NCBI GenBank assembly: GCA_023653785.1
Contig: JAMKCH010010162.1
Coordinates: 1 to 64,000, forward strand
Direction of reading: 5' to 3'
DNA length: 64,000 nt
Source: Ophioderma brevispina
Taxonomy: Eukaryota; Echinodermata; Ophiuroidea; Amphilepidida; Ophiodermatidae
Shown piece after piece: positions 1 to 11,065 of this stretch. Numbering within the stretch: position 1 is the stretch's first letter; each line of letters opens with the position of its first letter. The notes beneath the pieces are model-generated. The model saw only the letters and a program-made list of their open reading frames with translations. It made no database searches and was not told the DNA's origin. A program made the position numbers and the translations under genes.

Positions 1-240
1 TTTAAACACAATTTGACTTGATTTCAAATTTACCCCTGTACTAATTTTACCCCCTTATTTTACAAAGTTCCCCACATTTCCCACAGGTTGGACCCAAAAA
101 TTCTGATTCAGCACCCCTCGAACTATAGAAAAACATCTTCAAACCTTCTTCCCCAAACTTCTGGAATGGGATTCTGATTTATAACCCTCTACTACTAAGC
201 GATGCATCCATGCACATGAGTTTCGCGTATCACGTACGGG
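1..240 (-). repeat. dispersed repeat, inverted partner of 7265-7480
   Basis: The first about 148 bases match the reverse complement of roughly 7345-7480 at high identity by eye. Shared blocks include ATTTCAAATTTACCCC, GGTTGGACCCAAAAATTCT and CTATAGAAAAACATCTTC. A weaker match continues after a small gap around ATAACCCTCTACTA. The two copies face each other across about 7 kb that contains the non-LTR remains. It is either two independent insertions of one repeat or the ends of one composite unit. No coding sequence was seen. The strand label is arbitrary. Confidence 0.75.
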
Positions 241-317
241 TATGGTTTCTAAGGTATATTTGTAAAGCATGTCTCGGTGACAAACAACCAACAAAATCAG
301 TCCTTTAGAAACTTGAT

Positions 318-500
318 AGTCCACAGTGACCCCGCTCTGTGACCCATGGTTTAGGGGTCAAAGGTCAAAATGTGCAAAATATCAAAATTGCCCATATTGC
401 AAAAAATACCATATACCAACTTGTAGGGATTAATGACAGATGAAATAAAAGTCTACAGTGACCCTGTTATGTGACCAATGATTAAGGGGTAAAGGTCAAA
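318..500 (+). repeat. two-unit tandem repeat with DR1-like half-sites
   Basis: AGTCCACAGTGACC at 318 recurs as AGTCTACAGTGACC at 450, a 132-bp period. Each is followed by a GGGGTCAAAGGTCA-type sequence (355-367, and a one-base-shorter version at 486-498). GGGTCA-A-AGGTCA has the form of a DR1 nuclear-receptor site, but any function is inference. Confidence 0.55.
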
Positions 501-2530
501 TTACCAAATGCGCAAAAGTTCCACGACTAAGATCCGTGCTCTTTGAGCACAAAAATGTCTCTAGTTCATAATTTTTTTTTAACTTCGTGTTCTTGGTGGT
601 TTGAGTGGCTGATTACAGCAATGAAATCATATCTCTGGGTTTGCGTTTGTTTGTACAAAACAACTCCATTATCTTTGGGGGTGTGGAATACTACGTGAAA
701 CCAAGAGAAACTCAATCTGTGTGTGAACATCCACACCAACTATCACCATCATTCCTCCGTACAGCACACGGTCAGCAGAGAAAGATTCCAAAGCATATCA
801 CCAAGCACAATTTAAACTAATCAGCTTATTCGTTGACATGGCCAAGAGGCGTCAACCAGCCGTGCTCACTTGACTTCATGCCCTAGGGCATTAGACAGTA
901 TCATACCAAACAAGACAAGATAGGACAAGTCTTGTTGCACAACCAGCAAGACCATCGAGAATGCGGAGTCAAAACTCTTATCAGTCATGCGCGATATCGA
1001 TGTCTGACCTGTCGAATGGAACATTACCATGGACAGGTTGTCTATAGATATGCAAACTGTCGGTGCGGCGTATATATCAAGTGACATTTTATCTAGGTTT
1101 TAATTACTACCCTGATTCGATGTTATCTTCTGAACGCTGCGCATTAACGATATAACGTATCTGTAATCGTGTTTTGGATTGCAGATTTTCTGCCGCAGCG
1201 TTAACAATGTATATCATGGCCCACGTTTAATAATTTCGTTCTAGATCTACATCTACATTGACTGGCGGCAAGGGTAACTGAATTAGATTTTGTTCGGTGG
1301 TTGCTGCCTGAGTTTTCAAAAAGAGTTCTTTGGATTTGAATTGGAAAAGTTCCAAGGCTTCCAGATTATATATCTTCCAAATATTATGAACTGAATTGAC
1401 GTATATGAAACTGAAATATCTGGAAACCTGAGAAGGCAGATGAATTTAGACATATCGTGCTTGTTACAACTTGCATTCTTCTCTGCTCTGTATGTCGAAA
1501 CTGAGTTTTTGCGTTAACAAAACAGACAACTTTGTTGTTGTTATTGTTGTTGTTGATGATCGCACAAGCGTGAAACTCCGATTAACAACTACCGTTCCAG
1601 CAGGTTCATCCATATATCTCGTTCTGCTTTCGATCATTGAGCACTCTGCATGCAGAAAGTCTCAAACGATATATATAAAACGATCAGTTCAAGTTCCCAA
1701 TTGTTTTTACGATATTGCACAGCGAAGAAAAACGTAGCACTTTGGGATTCTCCAACTAAAAACTAACTTTCTCATGAATGCGAATATGTCTGGACGTGTC
1801 TTGCATTGAACAAAACTGGCGACATTGTTCTTGAAAAACATAACAATTACTTAAAACTTGATAACAATATACAAATCACATGGTAGTGTTAAAAATGACA
1901 TTTTCCAAAATATGCAATTTGATTAAATTCTTGAACATTATTCAGAAGATTTTAATTTGTTAATATATTATAAATGGCATTTAAAAATCCTGTCATTCAA
2001 AGGAAGAAGAAGTTGCAGCGGTTATTAACACTTATATATCTGGAGGTGCGTTGACTTCAGGTGATTAATATTCGATGAAAAGGAAAACAAAGTCACATTA
2101 AAATGAAATTGGGTGACATGATTTGCGCATTTTCTGGCAAGCATATTACTAAAATACAACTGATTTTCATAGTTGAACTGTATTGGTAAAAATAAAACAA
2201 ACATAGCATTGCAATGAAAAGGCTTTCATTTTGCTTTTATGTAATCAGAAAACAGCCTCAGGTATTCGTAAGCATTTGCCGCTGTAGTCTGCAGTTTGGA
2301 TAGATGACAATGCAATAAAGTGTGAAATTGGTCAAATGGAAATACTAGTCATCCTTTTTAATTCCGTCAAGTTGAAATTTTACATAATGCAGTTTAGACA
2401 AAATACGTAACATTTGCACCAGCAGGCGGTCAGATCACGTGATGCTTTGTACAATGGACATGTATTTTGGATTTGTTGTAATTGTTATGGCAAATTTTAG
2501 AAAATACTTAGATCAATGATTGACGGAGAA
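501..2530. other. non-coding, no supported gene
   Basis: AT-rich sequence with short chance frames only. A small TTG-rich microsatellite lies near 1535-1557. I see no splice-consistent exon chain, RNA gene or recognisable repeat. Confidence 0.5.
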
Positions 2531-2542
2531 GAAGTAGAGTAG

Positions 2543-3010
2543 GTTGATAAATTCAAATACCTGGCGTCAGTTAAAACATCCACTGCAAACTGTACTGTAG
2601 ACATCAAAGCTAGGATTTGAATGGCCAAATGAAGGATGATTGAGCTTCAGGAACCGTTGAAAGACCACAACCTAAAGATGAAAATGAAAATAATTAATAC
2701 ACTTTTATGGAGCGTGTTTCTTTACGGAGTAGAAAGCTGAATTCTGACAAAAGCAGATGAAAATCGGCTCATGGCTGCAGAAATGTGGTTCTGGAGAAGA
2801 ATGCTGTGAATCAATTGGAAGAGGAAAACAAATAAGAATATCGTAAATGAACTGGGTGTAAAGAGGCTGTTACCGGGAAAAGTAGTTAAAATGAAAATAA
2901 TACTTGGCCATAATCTGAGAGGAAATAGCAGTGCACTAACCATCCACGTAATATAAGGAAAGGTTGAAGGAAACGAATGAGGGGACGGCAAAAGAATTGG
3001 TTGATAACAA
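2543..3010 (+). pseudogene. non-LTR retrotransposon RT C-terminal fragment
   Basis: Reading from GTT at 2543 gives a frame that keeps the C-terminal landmarks of an endonuclease/RT non-LTR retrotransposon: VDKFKYLAS, then an alpha-helical stretch, LLWSVFLYGVES, MWFWRRML, and a distal GHNLRG. These sit in the order seen in many animal 'endonuclease-reverse transcriptase' proteins. The frame carries TGA or TAA stops near 2618, 2630, 2738, 2807, 2954 and 2978. Several look like CGA or TGG codons changed by one transition. Near 2970 one base appears lost, and the basic GKRMRGRQ tail continues in the neighbouring frame. The N-terminal RT core is absent, so this is a dead 5'-truncated copy. It is a different family from the minus-strand element at 3445-5975. 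Confidence 0.75.
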
Positions 3011-3444
3011 TGAAAGTATGTACATTATTGACATCAGTACCCCTAGATCAGTACATGCCAAGCATCTAAAATCTTGGTAATAATTGTAAAATTTCAACGA
3101 TTTTCGGAAAATTGTTACACCGTCTCCCAGCCAATATTGAATGAGGTATCTTCATAGCAGTCTTGCCATTCCCCCAATATTGATTGATGGGGGTAAGGAA
3201 GGGTCAGTTGAAATGGAAGGTTGGGCTTTCAATTGAGTGATAACAGAGGCTTGTAGGTTCTTAACTCTGACCCGGGTGAGCAAAGTAGCCAACGGTGGTG
3301 AGTGATCTTACTGCAAATGGTTACGTATAATGTATGGCGGCCAGACTGGCAACACTCATAAAGAAGCACGTTCACACAAGTCCTGTCTTGGAGTCCCTGC
3401 ACTGCACCGGATTGTGTATAAAGTGCTTCAAATGACTTTCATAG
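3011..3444. other. non-coding, possible 3' remnant of preceding element
   Basis: No recognisable coding. It may include the 3' untranslated region of the fragment at 2543-3010, but no tail repeat marks its end. Confidence 0.35.
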
Positions 3445-3765
3445 CACTTGATTTTGATTTTTGATTTGATTTATTATATTGCCACTCGTGGCCCAAAGGC
3501 CAAATTTCTGACAAAATTACACGTAAAAAATAAATACAATATAAAAACAAATGAAACATTAAAATTGCACAATCAACATTACTAAAAAACAAGCATAAAA
3601 TATAAGTACTTAAGAATCAAAATTGAATTATACAGCTAAATTAAATCAATTATTAAAAATTTAAAAAGTTCTAAGATTCCGTACAACGGCTATTTACTTT
3701 ACGATTATATCATAAAAACATAAAATTGCACATGTAATGGATGCAGAATAACCCTGAGGAAGCAG
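3445..3765 (-). other. 3' UTR and simple-repeat tail of the non-LTR element
   Basis: It follows the LLNN-stop that ends the RT frame. On the minus strand it contains a potential small stem, GGCCTTTGGGCC, followed by ATAATAAATCAAATC-type repeats. Short stem plus microsatellite tail is the usual 3' recognition end of CR1/L2-like elements. Confidence 0.65.
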
Positions 3766-4410
3766 TTAATTGTTAAGTAAATGAACAAAATAGGGCACAG
3801 GACTATTTTTGAAACGCTCAGTTCTAACAGGAAGTTGAGAGATCTTTTTACTGTTCCGAAGCACACGACCATGACACTCTTCCCTAGTAGATGAGCGAAC
3901 CGGTACGGTTAATTTGGGAAAGCCCTTCGGCAAACCTCGGACAATGGCCATCCCTCCTACAAGAGAGAGTGTCAAGCTTGCAAATTTCAAGAGCGTCAGT
4001 GTATGATGAAAACTGCCTCCCCAGGATTATTTTGCATGCTCTTTTCTGAATTGCTTCAATATCATTGCACTGTTTAGCTGATATTACCACATCAGCGTAC
4101 TCGAGGAATGGCCTGATGTAACATTTACACGATACTGAGCTCATCCGCAGAGAAGGCGAAGCGATGCAAGGGTCCGTAGCATGAACAACCTGGAATTTGC
4201 TTTTGTTAACATCTTGTGCACCTGAACATTCAATTTAAGATCATTCTGAAGCCACAGACCAAGCACTTAAGCTTCTGTGACATAGGACATGTTTCATTAA
4301 GTCGCGATGATGCGTAAGTGGGTACTTGAAAATGAAACTTGGATGGCCTTCCACTTGCTGGGATTCAACTTCAAGTTATTGTCCCGGCCCATTCATAGAA
4401 GCTATCAAGA
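3766..4410 (-). pseudogene. RT C-terminal region (thumb and tail), frameshifted
   Basis: Two overlapping minus frames carry the conserved tail: CKCYIRPFLEYADVV, CNDIEAIQKRACKIILGRQ and YTDALEICKLDTL (3884-4144), then REECHGRVLRNSKKISQLPV and the terminal PVPYFVHLLNN (3766-3900). Between 4145 and 4410 the frame holds a weak LDSFYEWA and KLNPSKWKAIQVSF segment with shifts and stops. The pattern IEAIQKRACKIILG followed by a short basic tail is the usual C-terminus of CR1/L2/Jockey RTs. It is continuous with the RT core at 4411-5001. Confidence 0.8.
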
Positions 4411-5001
4411 TCATCTGAATGGAACTGGGACAACAACCTCAGCAAATGTCAGGTCATCAACATATTTCCAGTACTGACTGCCAGCATTTTCTGCCGCATC
4501 ATTAATAAGAACTTGAAACCCAATAGGGCCCATTTTAGTGCCTTGAGGCACACCACCTTTCAAAGAAACATAATCAGATAAAACATCATTATACTTTACA
4601 CACTGCTGACGGTTGCAGAGGAAGTCACAAATCCAAGGAACTATGGACTGATGGACACCAATATTGATGATCTTATTGATAAGAAGGGTGTGGTCGACAA
4701 GATCAAACGCCTTCGAGAAATCCGTAAGTACCACAGTTCCTATGTTGCGACTTCTCTCGGCTCCCTGAAAAAGAAAATGAACAAGAGATACTAAATAATG
4801 CGCAGTTGAAACATTGCTAAATTGATGAATATCAATCAAATTCTGAACATCATCCAAGACCCAATTTGTAATAAAACCTTCCGTAACTTTTGCAAACATT
4901 GAAGTCAGGGAAACAGGTCTTAACTTATCAATAGTGGGTGGGTACTGCTTTGGAATTGGGACAACTATAGCTTTCTTCCATTGTACATGCAGGGATAACA
5001 C
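4411..5001 (-). pseudogene. reverse transcriptase core, motifs A-B-C
   Basis: A 196-codon frame. Residues 10-18 read KAIVVPIPK and 28-34 RPVSLTS (motifs 1-2). Motif A is LTDFSKAFDLVDH (about 92-104) with the catalytic Asp at 94. Motif B is GGVPQGTKMGPIGF (about 149-162). Motif C is YVDDL (180-184) with both catalytic Asp kept. All metal-binding aspartates survive, so decay is by frameshift rather than loss of the active site. Its start is not a real start codon context: the frame joins the upstream one at 4985-5000 through a shift. A stop after FAEVVVPVPFR closes it early. Known role of the family: copying element RNA at a nicked target. Confidence 0.88.
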
Positions 5002-5744
5002 CTTCTCTGTAAGAGTTGTTCAGGATATCAGTAAAAGGAACACTCAACTCGTAGGCAAATTCTTTTACCAATTTTGGGGAAATTTGATCTTGACCACAAG
5101 ATTTTGATGTTTTAAGTTTACGGAGCTCAGAATAAACTTCCCACGGGTATAACTGTGGAGCAGGCTCCTCGGCAGGAAGATAAGATGGTAACTTGCTATA
5201 GTCAAGGGAATCTAAACCATCAGAGACTTGGACAAATTTGCTATTGATGGCATTAGTAATGGCTTTGAAATCATTATCTTCAATACCCTGGATGTTTAAC
5301 TTGAGTTCTTGCTTGTTACCATTAGTTACAGTCCTTATTTGTTGATGCCACATCCTCAGTTCTGTCTTTTGCAAGTCCCTAATTCTATTAGCATAGTAAT
5401 TTTGTTTAGCCTTAACAATTGCACGTTTAACAGAGTTCCTAAGTCTTCGCCACTGGTGATGATCATTATTTATAAAGGCTTTCTGCCGATACTGAATCAG
5501 CTTTTTGATGCGTGGAGTAAGCCACGGTTTATCTTTATTGTGAACCTTTGTTTTCTTAACTGGAAAACATGTGTCGATGCCAAATTTAAGCATGTCATAA
5601 AAAAACATCAACTTTATTTTGAGTACCACCACACTCGAGCACCTCATGCCAATCTTGATCTTGAATCCACTGACCAAATGCAACAATGCCCGACTTACTG
5701 AATGGTCGTGATACATTAATTTTGATCTTATTTTGAGGTTTAAC
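4928..5744 (-). pseudogene. endonuclease-RT linker region of the non-LTR element
   Basis: The frame contains the conserved PWLTPRIKKLIQYRQKAF stretch, RLRNSVKRAIVKAKQNYYAN, TSKSCGQDQISPKLVKEFA and FTDILNNSYREGVIPA. This is the inter-domain region that precedes the RT fingers in CR1/L2/Jockey proteins. SCGQDQISPKLVK is the G-x-D-x-I-x-x-x-L-K landmark. At about 4985 the frame should continue into WKKAIVVPIPK but is shifted by a base. Confidence 0.82.
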
Positions 5745-5970
5745 ATAAATCTTGGATTTCCATAACATACAAGCGTGGTCACTATGACCAATTGGTGAAA
5801 AGGCTGTGGGCTTGTAATACAAAACCTTCAAATGTCATGAGTTTGTGAGAATCAAATCCACAGTGTGACATTGCCGCGTGTGGGATATGCAACAAGAGAT
5901 AAATCATTACCCCTGATAATGGGATGCATGTTCATACGATTAAAATCCCCAAGGAATTATTATACTAATG
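5745..5970 (-). pseudogene. APE-type endonuclease C-terminal fragment
   Basis: On the minus strand GDFN is encoded at about 5939-5950, then a PIIRGNDLSLVAYPTRGNVT-like segment. GHSDH is at about 5775-5789, the signature containing the catalytic His of APE-like endonucleases, followed by HACMLWKSKIYVKP. Two small frame jumps separate these motifs. The N-terminal half with the other catalytic residues is missing, which fixes the truncation point near 5970. Confidence 0.8.
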
Positions 5971-5975
5971 TCAGG

Positions 5976-7264
5976 GGGTTACTTGCGGGCGCAACAAATC
6001 CCATCTGGAGAAGGTGGTCCTAAGGTGGCTTTGGTTTAGAGGCTTTTGTGCTTTTTCATTAGTGCATACGCGCCATTTCCCTATCTGAACTGCTTCCCTA
6101 CTGAACTTGGCCCGAAGGCAGTGGTCTTCGGTCGGATGGTTTTTAAGTGCCTTCAGAAGGACTCACTGTTGTTATCCCAATCTCTATAGGCTTCCAAGCA
6201 TTCTCAAACTTATGGTGCTCTGCGGAATCGACATCTTCTTCTGATCCGGCGAGGCAAAAAAACAATAAAAACAAAAACAAAAAACGATTCATCATGTTCA
6301 GAGAGCCAGTGAAAGACACATCTCTCTCAGATAAAGGTAAAAATACTGTAATTTTTTGTCTGTACTTTATACTGATGATCCGAACTCTTTATGATTCGAT
6401 TTTGTCTTTATGAGGGGTATTGGCGGGTCTTTGTTTTTTATTTCAGGTTAAGTTGGATGTCAAAAGTATTTCTACGCAGGGTTGTGTTTATGAAGGCCTC
6501 AGCTTGGGATTGGTGATGGGTTTTTTGTAAACTTTACTGTAGTCTTTGCATGTACATTTGTTTATGTTTTTAACAATGTTGTTCATAAGTTGTATACGAA
6601 ATATAGCTCTGACAATTTATACTTGCCTATTTCTTTCCCCGGGTAGAGCATACTATTTGTGGTGTATTTGCTGATGGATAGCGCCATCTACAGTATTTCT
6701 ATTGCTCTCGTTTGATACTGGTCCCACTCCGTTATAAGTCCCACAGAAAATAGTGATTTATGTAACGAGATATGGAATTCTTATTGAAACACTTCTTATA
6801 GAACAACTCTAGCAAATAGCTTGTAGGCATTTCATATTCCAGTCGAATGAATCGATGTTACGTACCTGCTTGTACCAGGTACTTGTAGGATGGGTCAATT
6901 TTGTACCATAAAATCTCCTGCTAGATATTCCAACACGTACTATGAAGGGAGTTATAGTAGGCCATTCGCTACATTTAATTAGGAAGTAGCACACTGCACA
7001 TTATGATCAAAACTCGTAATGAGCTATATACTTTTAGGTGCATTAATATTAAATAAAATAAAGCAATCCAATCCTTTCCCTCGGAAAGTCATATATAAAA
7101 ATTAATTATCTTCACTGAGATGCAGTTACGTGCATATCGAAGAAATTCCCATTTGATGAATTCTGAAAATGTTGATGTTGGGTGTGTCCATGTACATGTA
7201 GGATCTAAATGCACAAAAAGTTCAAATTCTTTTATGTATATTTTTAGGGTATCTACAACTCCAT
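5976..7264. other. non-coding, no supported gene
   Basis: It starts with a moderately GC-rich 250-base stretch of unknown identity (5976-6240), then an A-rich tract near 6256-6290 and AT-rich sequence. No recognisable exon, RNA gene or transposon terminus was seen. Confidence 0.45.
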
Positions 7265-7480
7265 TATGGTGAAACCAATATTTTGGGTACCTCTAGTAAA
7301 AGGAGGTCATGTCGCATCCAACAACTAGTAGGGTTATATTAAGGTTTGAAGATGTTTTTCTATAGTCTGAGGTGGCACGATGAGAATTTTTGGGTCCAAC
7401 CTCCGGGAAATGTTGGGAACTTTGTCAAATAAGGGGTAAAATTACTACGGGGTAAATTTGAAATTAAGTAATTTTCTTTT
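7265..7480 (+). repeat. dispersed repeat, inverted partner of 1-240
   Basis: It contains GAAGATGTTTTTCTATAG, TTTTTGGGTCCAACCT and GGGGTAAATTTGAAAT, which are the reverse complement of the blocks at 1-148. An outer match around ATAACCCTACTA corresponds to about 180-195. Confidence 0.75.
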
Positions 7481-7680
7481 TAAATGTACACCAATGTATT
7501 TGTCTCATTATAAGGATTTTAAAAAGGAATAGTTTGCCTTAAAAAGGGTAAGTTCCGATCTTTAGTTAACAGGAAGAGCCCTATTCATGTTCAAAGTCAT
7601 CTGGGGTAAACCTTACCCAGTGCTCCGATTTTGTTGAAACTGGTGTCCAGTTGTTCGTCGATTTAAAAATTTACTTATTC

Positions 7681-8160
7681 AACATCCGTCATTATGGAAT
7701 ACAACAATCGGCGTTTTCCGAACATCCGTCAAACCAACGTGCGCCATCGCCAATCTTCCCAATTTGGTTTATTACATAATGACGGATCTTGAGTGGATTG
7801 CCAAGATTCACCGCTTTGAACTGTAAATATAATATAAATATATAGTAATAGCAATATTTATAAATTTATTACATATTTTGCTTGTGTCAGTTATAAATTT
7901 AAGATGAAAATATTTACAAAAGTGTTTAAAAAGCCCTGGTGGGAAATGGAGTATACACTTCTATGACAGAGGGTTCAACATCCGTCACTATGTAATGCAC
8001 CAAAGTGTCTGTTATGCAACATACGTCAAAATTGCCAAATTTCTAATTAAGATTAGGTAATTAAGTAAGTACTTGCAAGATGGAGACTTAGATATAGTCC
8101 AGTTCCCGTAATTTAGTAAAAATGATAAAAAATTCAACATCCGTCACTGTGTAATACACC
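7681..8160 (+). repeat. cluster of AACATCCGTCA motifs
   Basis: AACATCCGTCA-type sequence occurs at 7681, 7721, about 7978, 8018 (one mismatch) and 8137, with an inverted copy TGACGGAT near 7780. The copies at 7681, 7978 and 8137 share a longer right side (A-T-rich, then AATRCACC for the last two). It may be a degenerate repeat element; no coding was seen. Confidence 0.6.
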
Positions 8161-9239
8161 CGACCTACATGTATACATCTTTCCTGAGTAGGCAGTTCCT
8201 TTAATCCAAATACGGGGAACATGACTGAGCAAGATATGGAAGTTCATTTACTAATCGGCTGGTGGTATTAGGTGCCTAAGTAGCTTAATTAGCTCTTGCA
8301 GCGTGGTAAAGTGCGAGTTGCGAGATAAATAACCTGGTGCAGTTTGTAATATGCATTTGTAATAGCCAGGCAACCATGACCTTCAAACCATGATATTTTC
8401 AAGAGGGATGACCGAATGACGATGTGACAAGAGTGGCAAGTTACGTTTTACACCGAACCTAATTTCAGGATACACTCTACATGTAGCCAAGCAATGTCGG
8501 TCGTTATGCGAGCCTAAGCAGATCATTGTCATTATCACGTCAAACGGACAGGGGGCGTAGTACAAGATGAAGGTGCTTAACATCTAAAGATCTATGTGGC
8601 CGCACCACCCCTCTACCCTACCACCTCTTCACCCCCCACCTTGACCTTTTATCGCCAGACCTCCATCCTCCCTGTCCTTCTTTCTCGCGTCCGCTCTTGC
8701 CCCTCGCCCGGAAAAAATGTAGTAACTGACAGGTCGATCATACTGAAGCAGGGGGAATTAAGATTATCAGACACGGAGATTTCGAAACTCCGTATGACAT
8801 TCAAATTATGCTCACTTCGGACGGGCTAAGGCATTGATCAGTCCAAATCAAAGTCTATATTGCTTTGCTCTTTAAAGACGGATTCAATAACAAATACTAA
8901 TTTCGAAATGCAACATAAAAAAATAATTACCAAAAGTTAATTACAGTACCATAGAATACTACAAAAATCTAATTTTCTATATGAACTGTCAAGCGATTTG
9001 AGCTTAGGCTATTTCACATAGTGGCTTAGTAAATAATATACATTTGTATGTGACAAGCATTATTTACATGCCAAAAACTTTATTTGTTTTAGAAAATTGG
9101 AGGGAGTGCGTTATGGGGTGGGCGGGCCATTAGGTAAAAAGTACAATTAATTCTAGTGCTGCAGCACCAACCATTTTAGGATAGTGCACCGGGGCGTACT
9201 AATAACATTTGTCTCATAGCTAAAAGTGACCGTAGGATG
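8161..9239. other. non-coding, no supported gene
   Basis: A C/T-rich stretch at 8594-8710 and a small near-palindrome CGGAGATTTCGAAACTCCG at about 8775. Otherwise AT-rich with nothing identifiable. Confidence 0.4.
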
Positions 9240-10570
9240 TGTAGTTCATGAACCAGTGATGGACCAAATTAAAAGTGGTGCAATTTGCCTACGACGCCAT
9301 TTTCCAAATTTAAGACATTAAAAGCCAAACCACCTAAGAAGACAATTTTTGTGGTAAATTTTTTTTATTCGTGGGTCCGGATTTCAATAAAACATTCCCA
9401 AACGATAAAACTGTTGCATGTGCCGATATTTTCCAAGATGGCTGACATTTTAATTGTCACAAACCTTAACATTTCATTGTATAAGCCATATGAAGATGTA
9501 TTTTTGGTGTCAAATTAATTTTTCTGGTTCAAGGAGTTCAATAAAACTTTTAAAAACTTCCAGGTAAAATAAAAAGTAATGAGTTTTCAATACGTCACTA
9601 TTTTCCCAATGTTCAACATAGAAAAGGCAAAACCTTTTAGACCTCAAGGCTATAAAGCCATAGATGACTATTTTTGTGACAAAGTGGGAGTTTTGAATAG
9701 GCAAGACGGATTTCACAGCCATATTTCTCAAAAACTGTCAGATGAGTCGGTGAGTCATGTTATTCACGGACCACCAATGTGACACCCAAATGTGACACCT
9801 TGACTACTCTATATGGATTCACACCCAACATATATCTGGAATTGCATGGTAATTTTGATATTAGGCCTTATTATGTATAAAACCATTATTTGTTTTTTTC
9901 AGATATGTCCAGAGTAAAGTGGCCCAAATTTTCGAACAATGAAAGTCATTGTCACGTGCACACCTATGGGTAGTCAATGTTTTGGGATTTGCGTTCATAG
10001 GGGGCATAAAGCGCAAGTTAGGAAGTCTCTGAGGAGGAGGTGCGAGGATCTGTGTTTGGTATTAATTATCAAGCTTGTCTGGGTTAAAAATATTTTCCAC
10101 TTTGCCGCATTAAGTCTGACATTGCAGTAATAACACTCTGGGTACTTGGTATTTAAAATATTGGGCTATCATGGAATAAAAGTGACAAATGCAAAAATCA
10201 CCTTTATATGCATCCTCGTTTTTAGAATATCTTATTGAAACTCCTTGACCCAGAAAAACACTCTTTGACACGAATATCATCTCCTAGGTTAATAATAAAA
10301 AATAGCACGTTTCTTTTGACGAATGTCCGTCCTTCTGGAAAAAATAACCGGTTGTTAATCAATTTCCATACCAGACATTCTGGCAAATTGTATATTGAAC
10401 CTCTTGACCCATACAACATATATTCCTATCAGCTTGAATCAGCCTGTAGTGCTATTACCTTTAATGGCGGCCATTTTGGCCAAACAAAAAAAAATGTGGT
10501 TGTATGCAAATTGCCATCACTTTTATTTTGTCATCACTGTTTTCATGAACTCACACCCCAATGAATCAAT
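9240..10570. mobile_element. long inverted-repeat element with about 0.35 kb arms
   Basis: The reverse complement of 9240-9610 aligns with 10150-10570 along most of its length. The arms share TTATTGAA.CTCCTTGA(A/C)CCAG near 9527-9550 and 10222-10250. Near the outer ends they share GGCAAATTGCACCACTTTTA (reverse complement of about 9270-9300) against GCAAATTGCCATCACTTTTA (about 10507-10527), and also CATGAACT. The arms have diverged by many small indels. The central 0.5 kb has no convincing coding. It is either a foldback-type element or two opposed copies of one repeat. Confidence 0.6.
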
Positions 10571-11065
10571 TTTAGCTATGATATGCAATGTATTATTCCG
10601 GTCCCCCCTCCACACCCATTTTATTTCCCCGGTCCTGGTTGGTACAAATCTAAGGCCCCTTTTTTCACCAAGCCTGATGCTGCAGTCACTACTTACAACT
10701 TAACATGCTTACCGACAGATATGAATCAGATATGGGTAAACTTGTAATTTGTTAATCGTGTAAGTTGTTTTTAATATCTTCAAGAGCGACTTTTTATAAT
10801 CTATTTGATACGCATCGTTAATGAAGTAGGCTTAATGTGTCTATTATTTGTTATAAAAGTCACGATTTTACAGTTTTCTGTTAAAGTACATGGCAAATGT
10901 AAATTATGTTTGGTTTAGTTTTTTCCAAATACCATTTGACACCAAATTTTTCCAATACAGAATTTTCATTGAGAAATCCTTAATCATGGGTGTCATTTTT
11001 TTCAATGTGTTCTTGGGTGTTTTAATAAGGGGTAATTTTGCACAGGGTTAAACATTGAAAGTGTT
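10571..11065. other. non-coding, nothing recognised
   Basis: AT-rich sequence without coding signal or visible repeat structure. Confidence 0.4.

Larger units (their letters stand above)
3445..5975 (-). mobile_element. CR1/L2-like non-LTR retrotransposon, 5'-truncated
   Basis: On the minus strand this holds, in order, the C-terminal part of an APE-type endonuclease, an inter-domain region, an RT with motifs A, B and C, an RT C-terminal region and a 3' UTR. The end carries an ATTTGGCC..GGGCCACGA block and an AAATCAAATC-like tail (3450-3530). That architecture is typical of the CR1/L2/Jockey group, whose copies are usually 5'-truncated. The 5' break is near 5975, inside the endonuclease. The reading frame is interrupted by at least two shifts and a stop, so it cannot be active. 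A related 3' block sits at 43225-43318 on the plus strand. Confidence 0.85.

Noticed and set aside
5976..6300. 5' part of the non-LTR element extending past 5975
   Set aside because: No endonuclease motif continues in any minus frame beyond GDFN and the composition changes, so I kept the truncation at about 5975.
7681..8160. CRISPR-like array of spaced repeats
   Set aside because: Irregular spacing, one inverted copy, short variable motif and a eukaryotic context.
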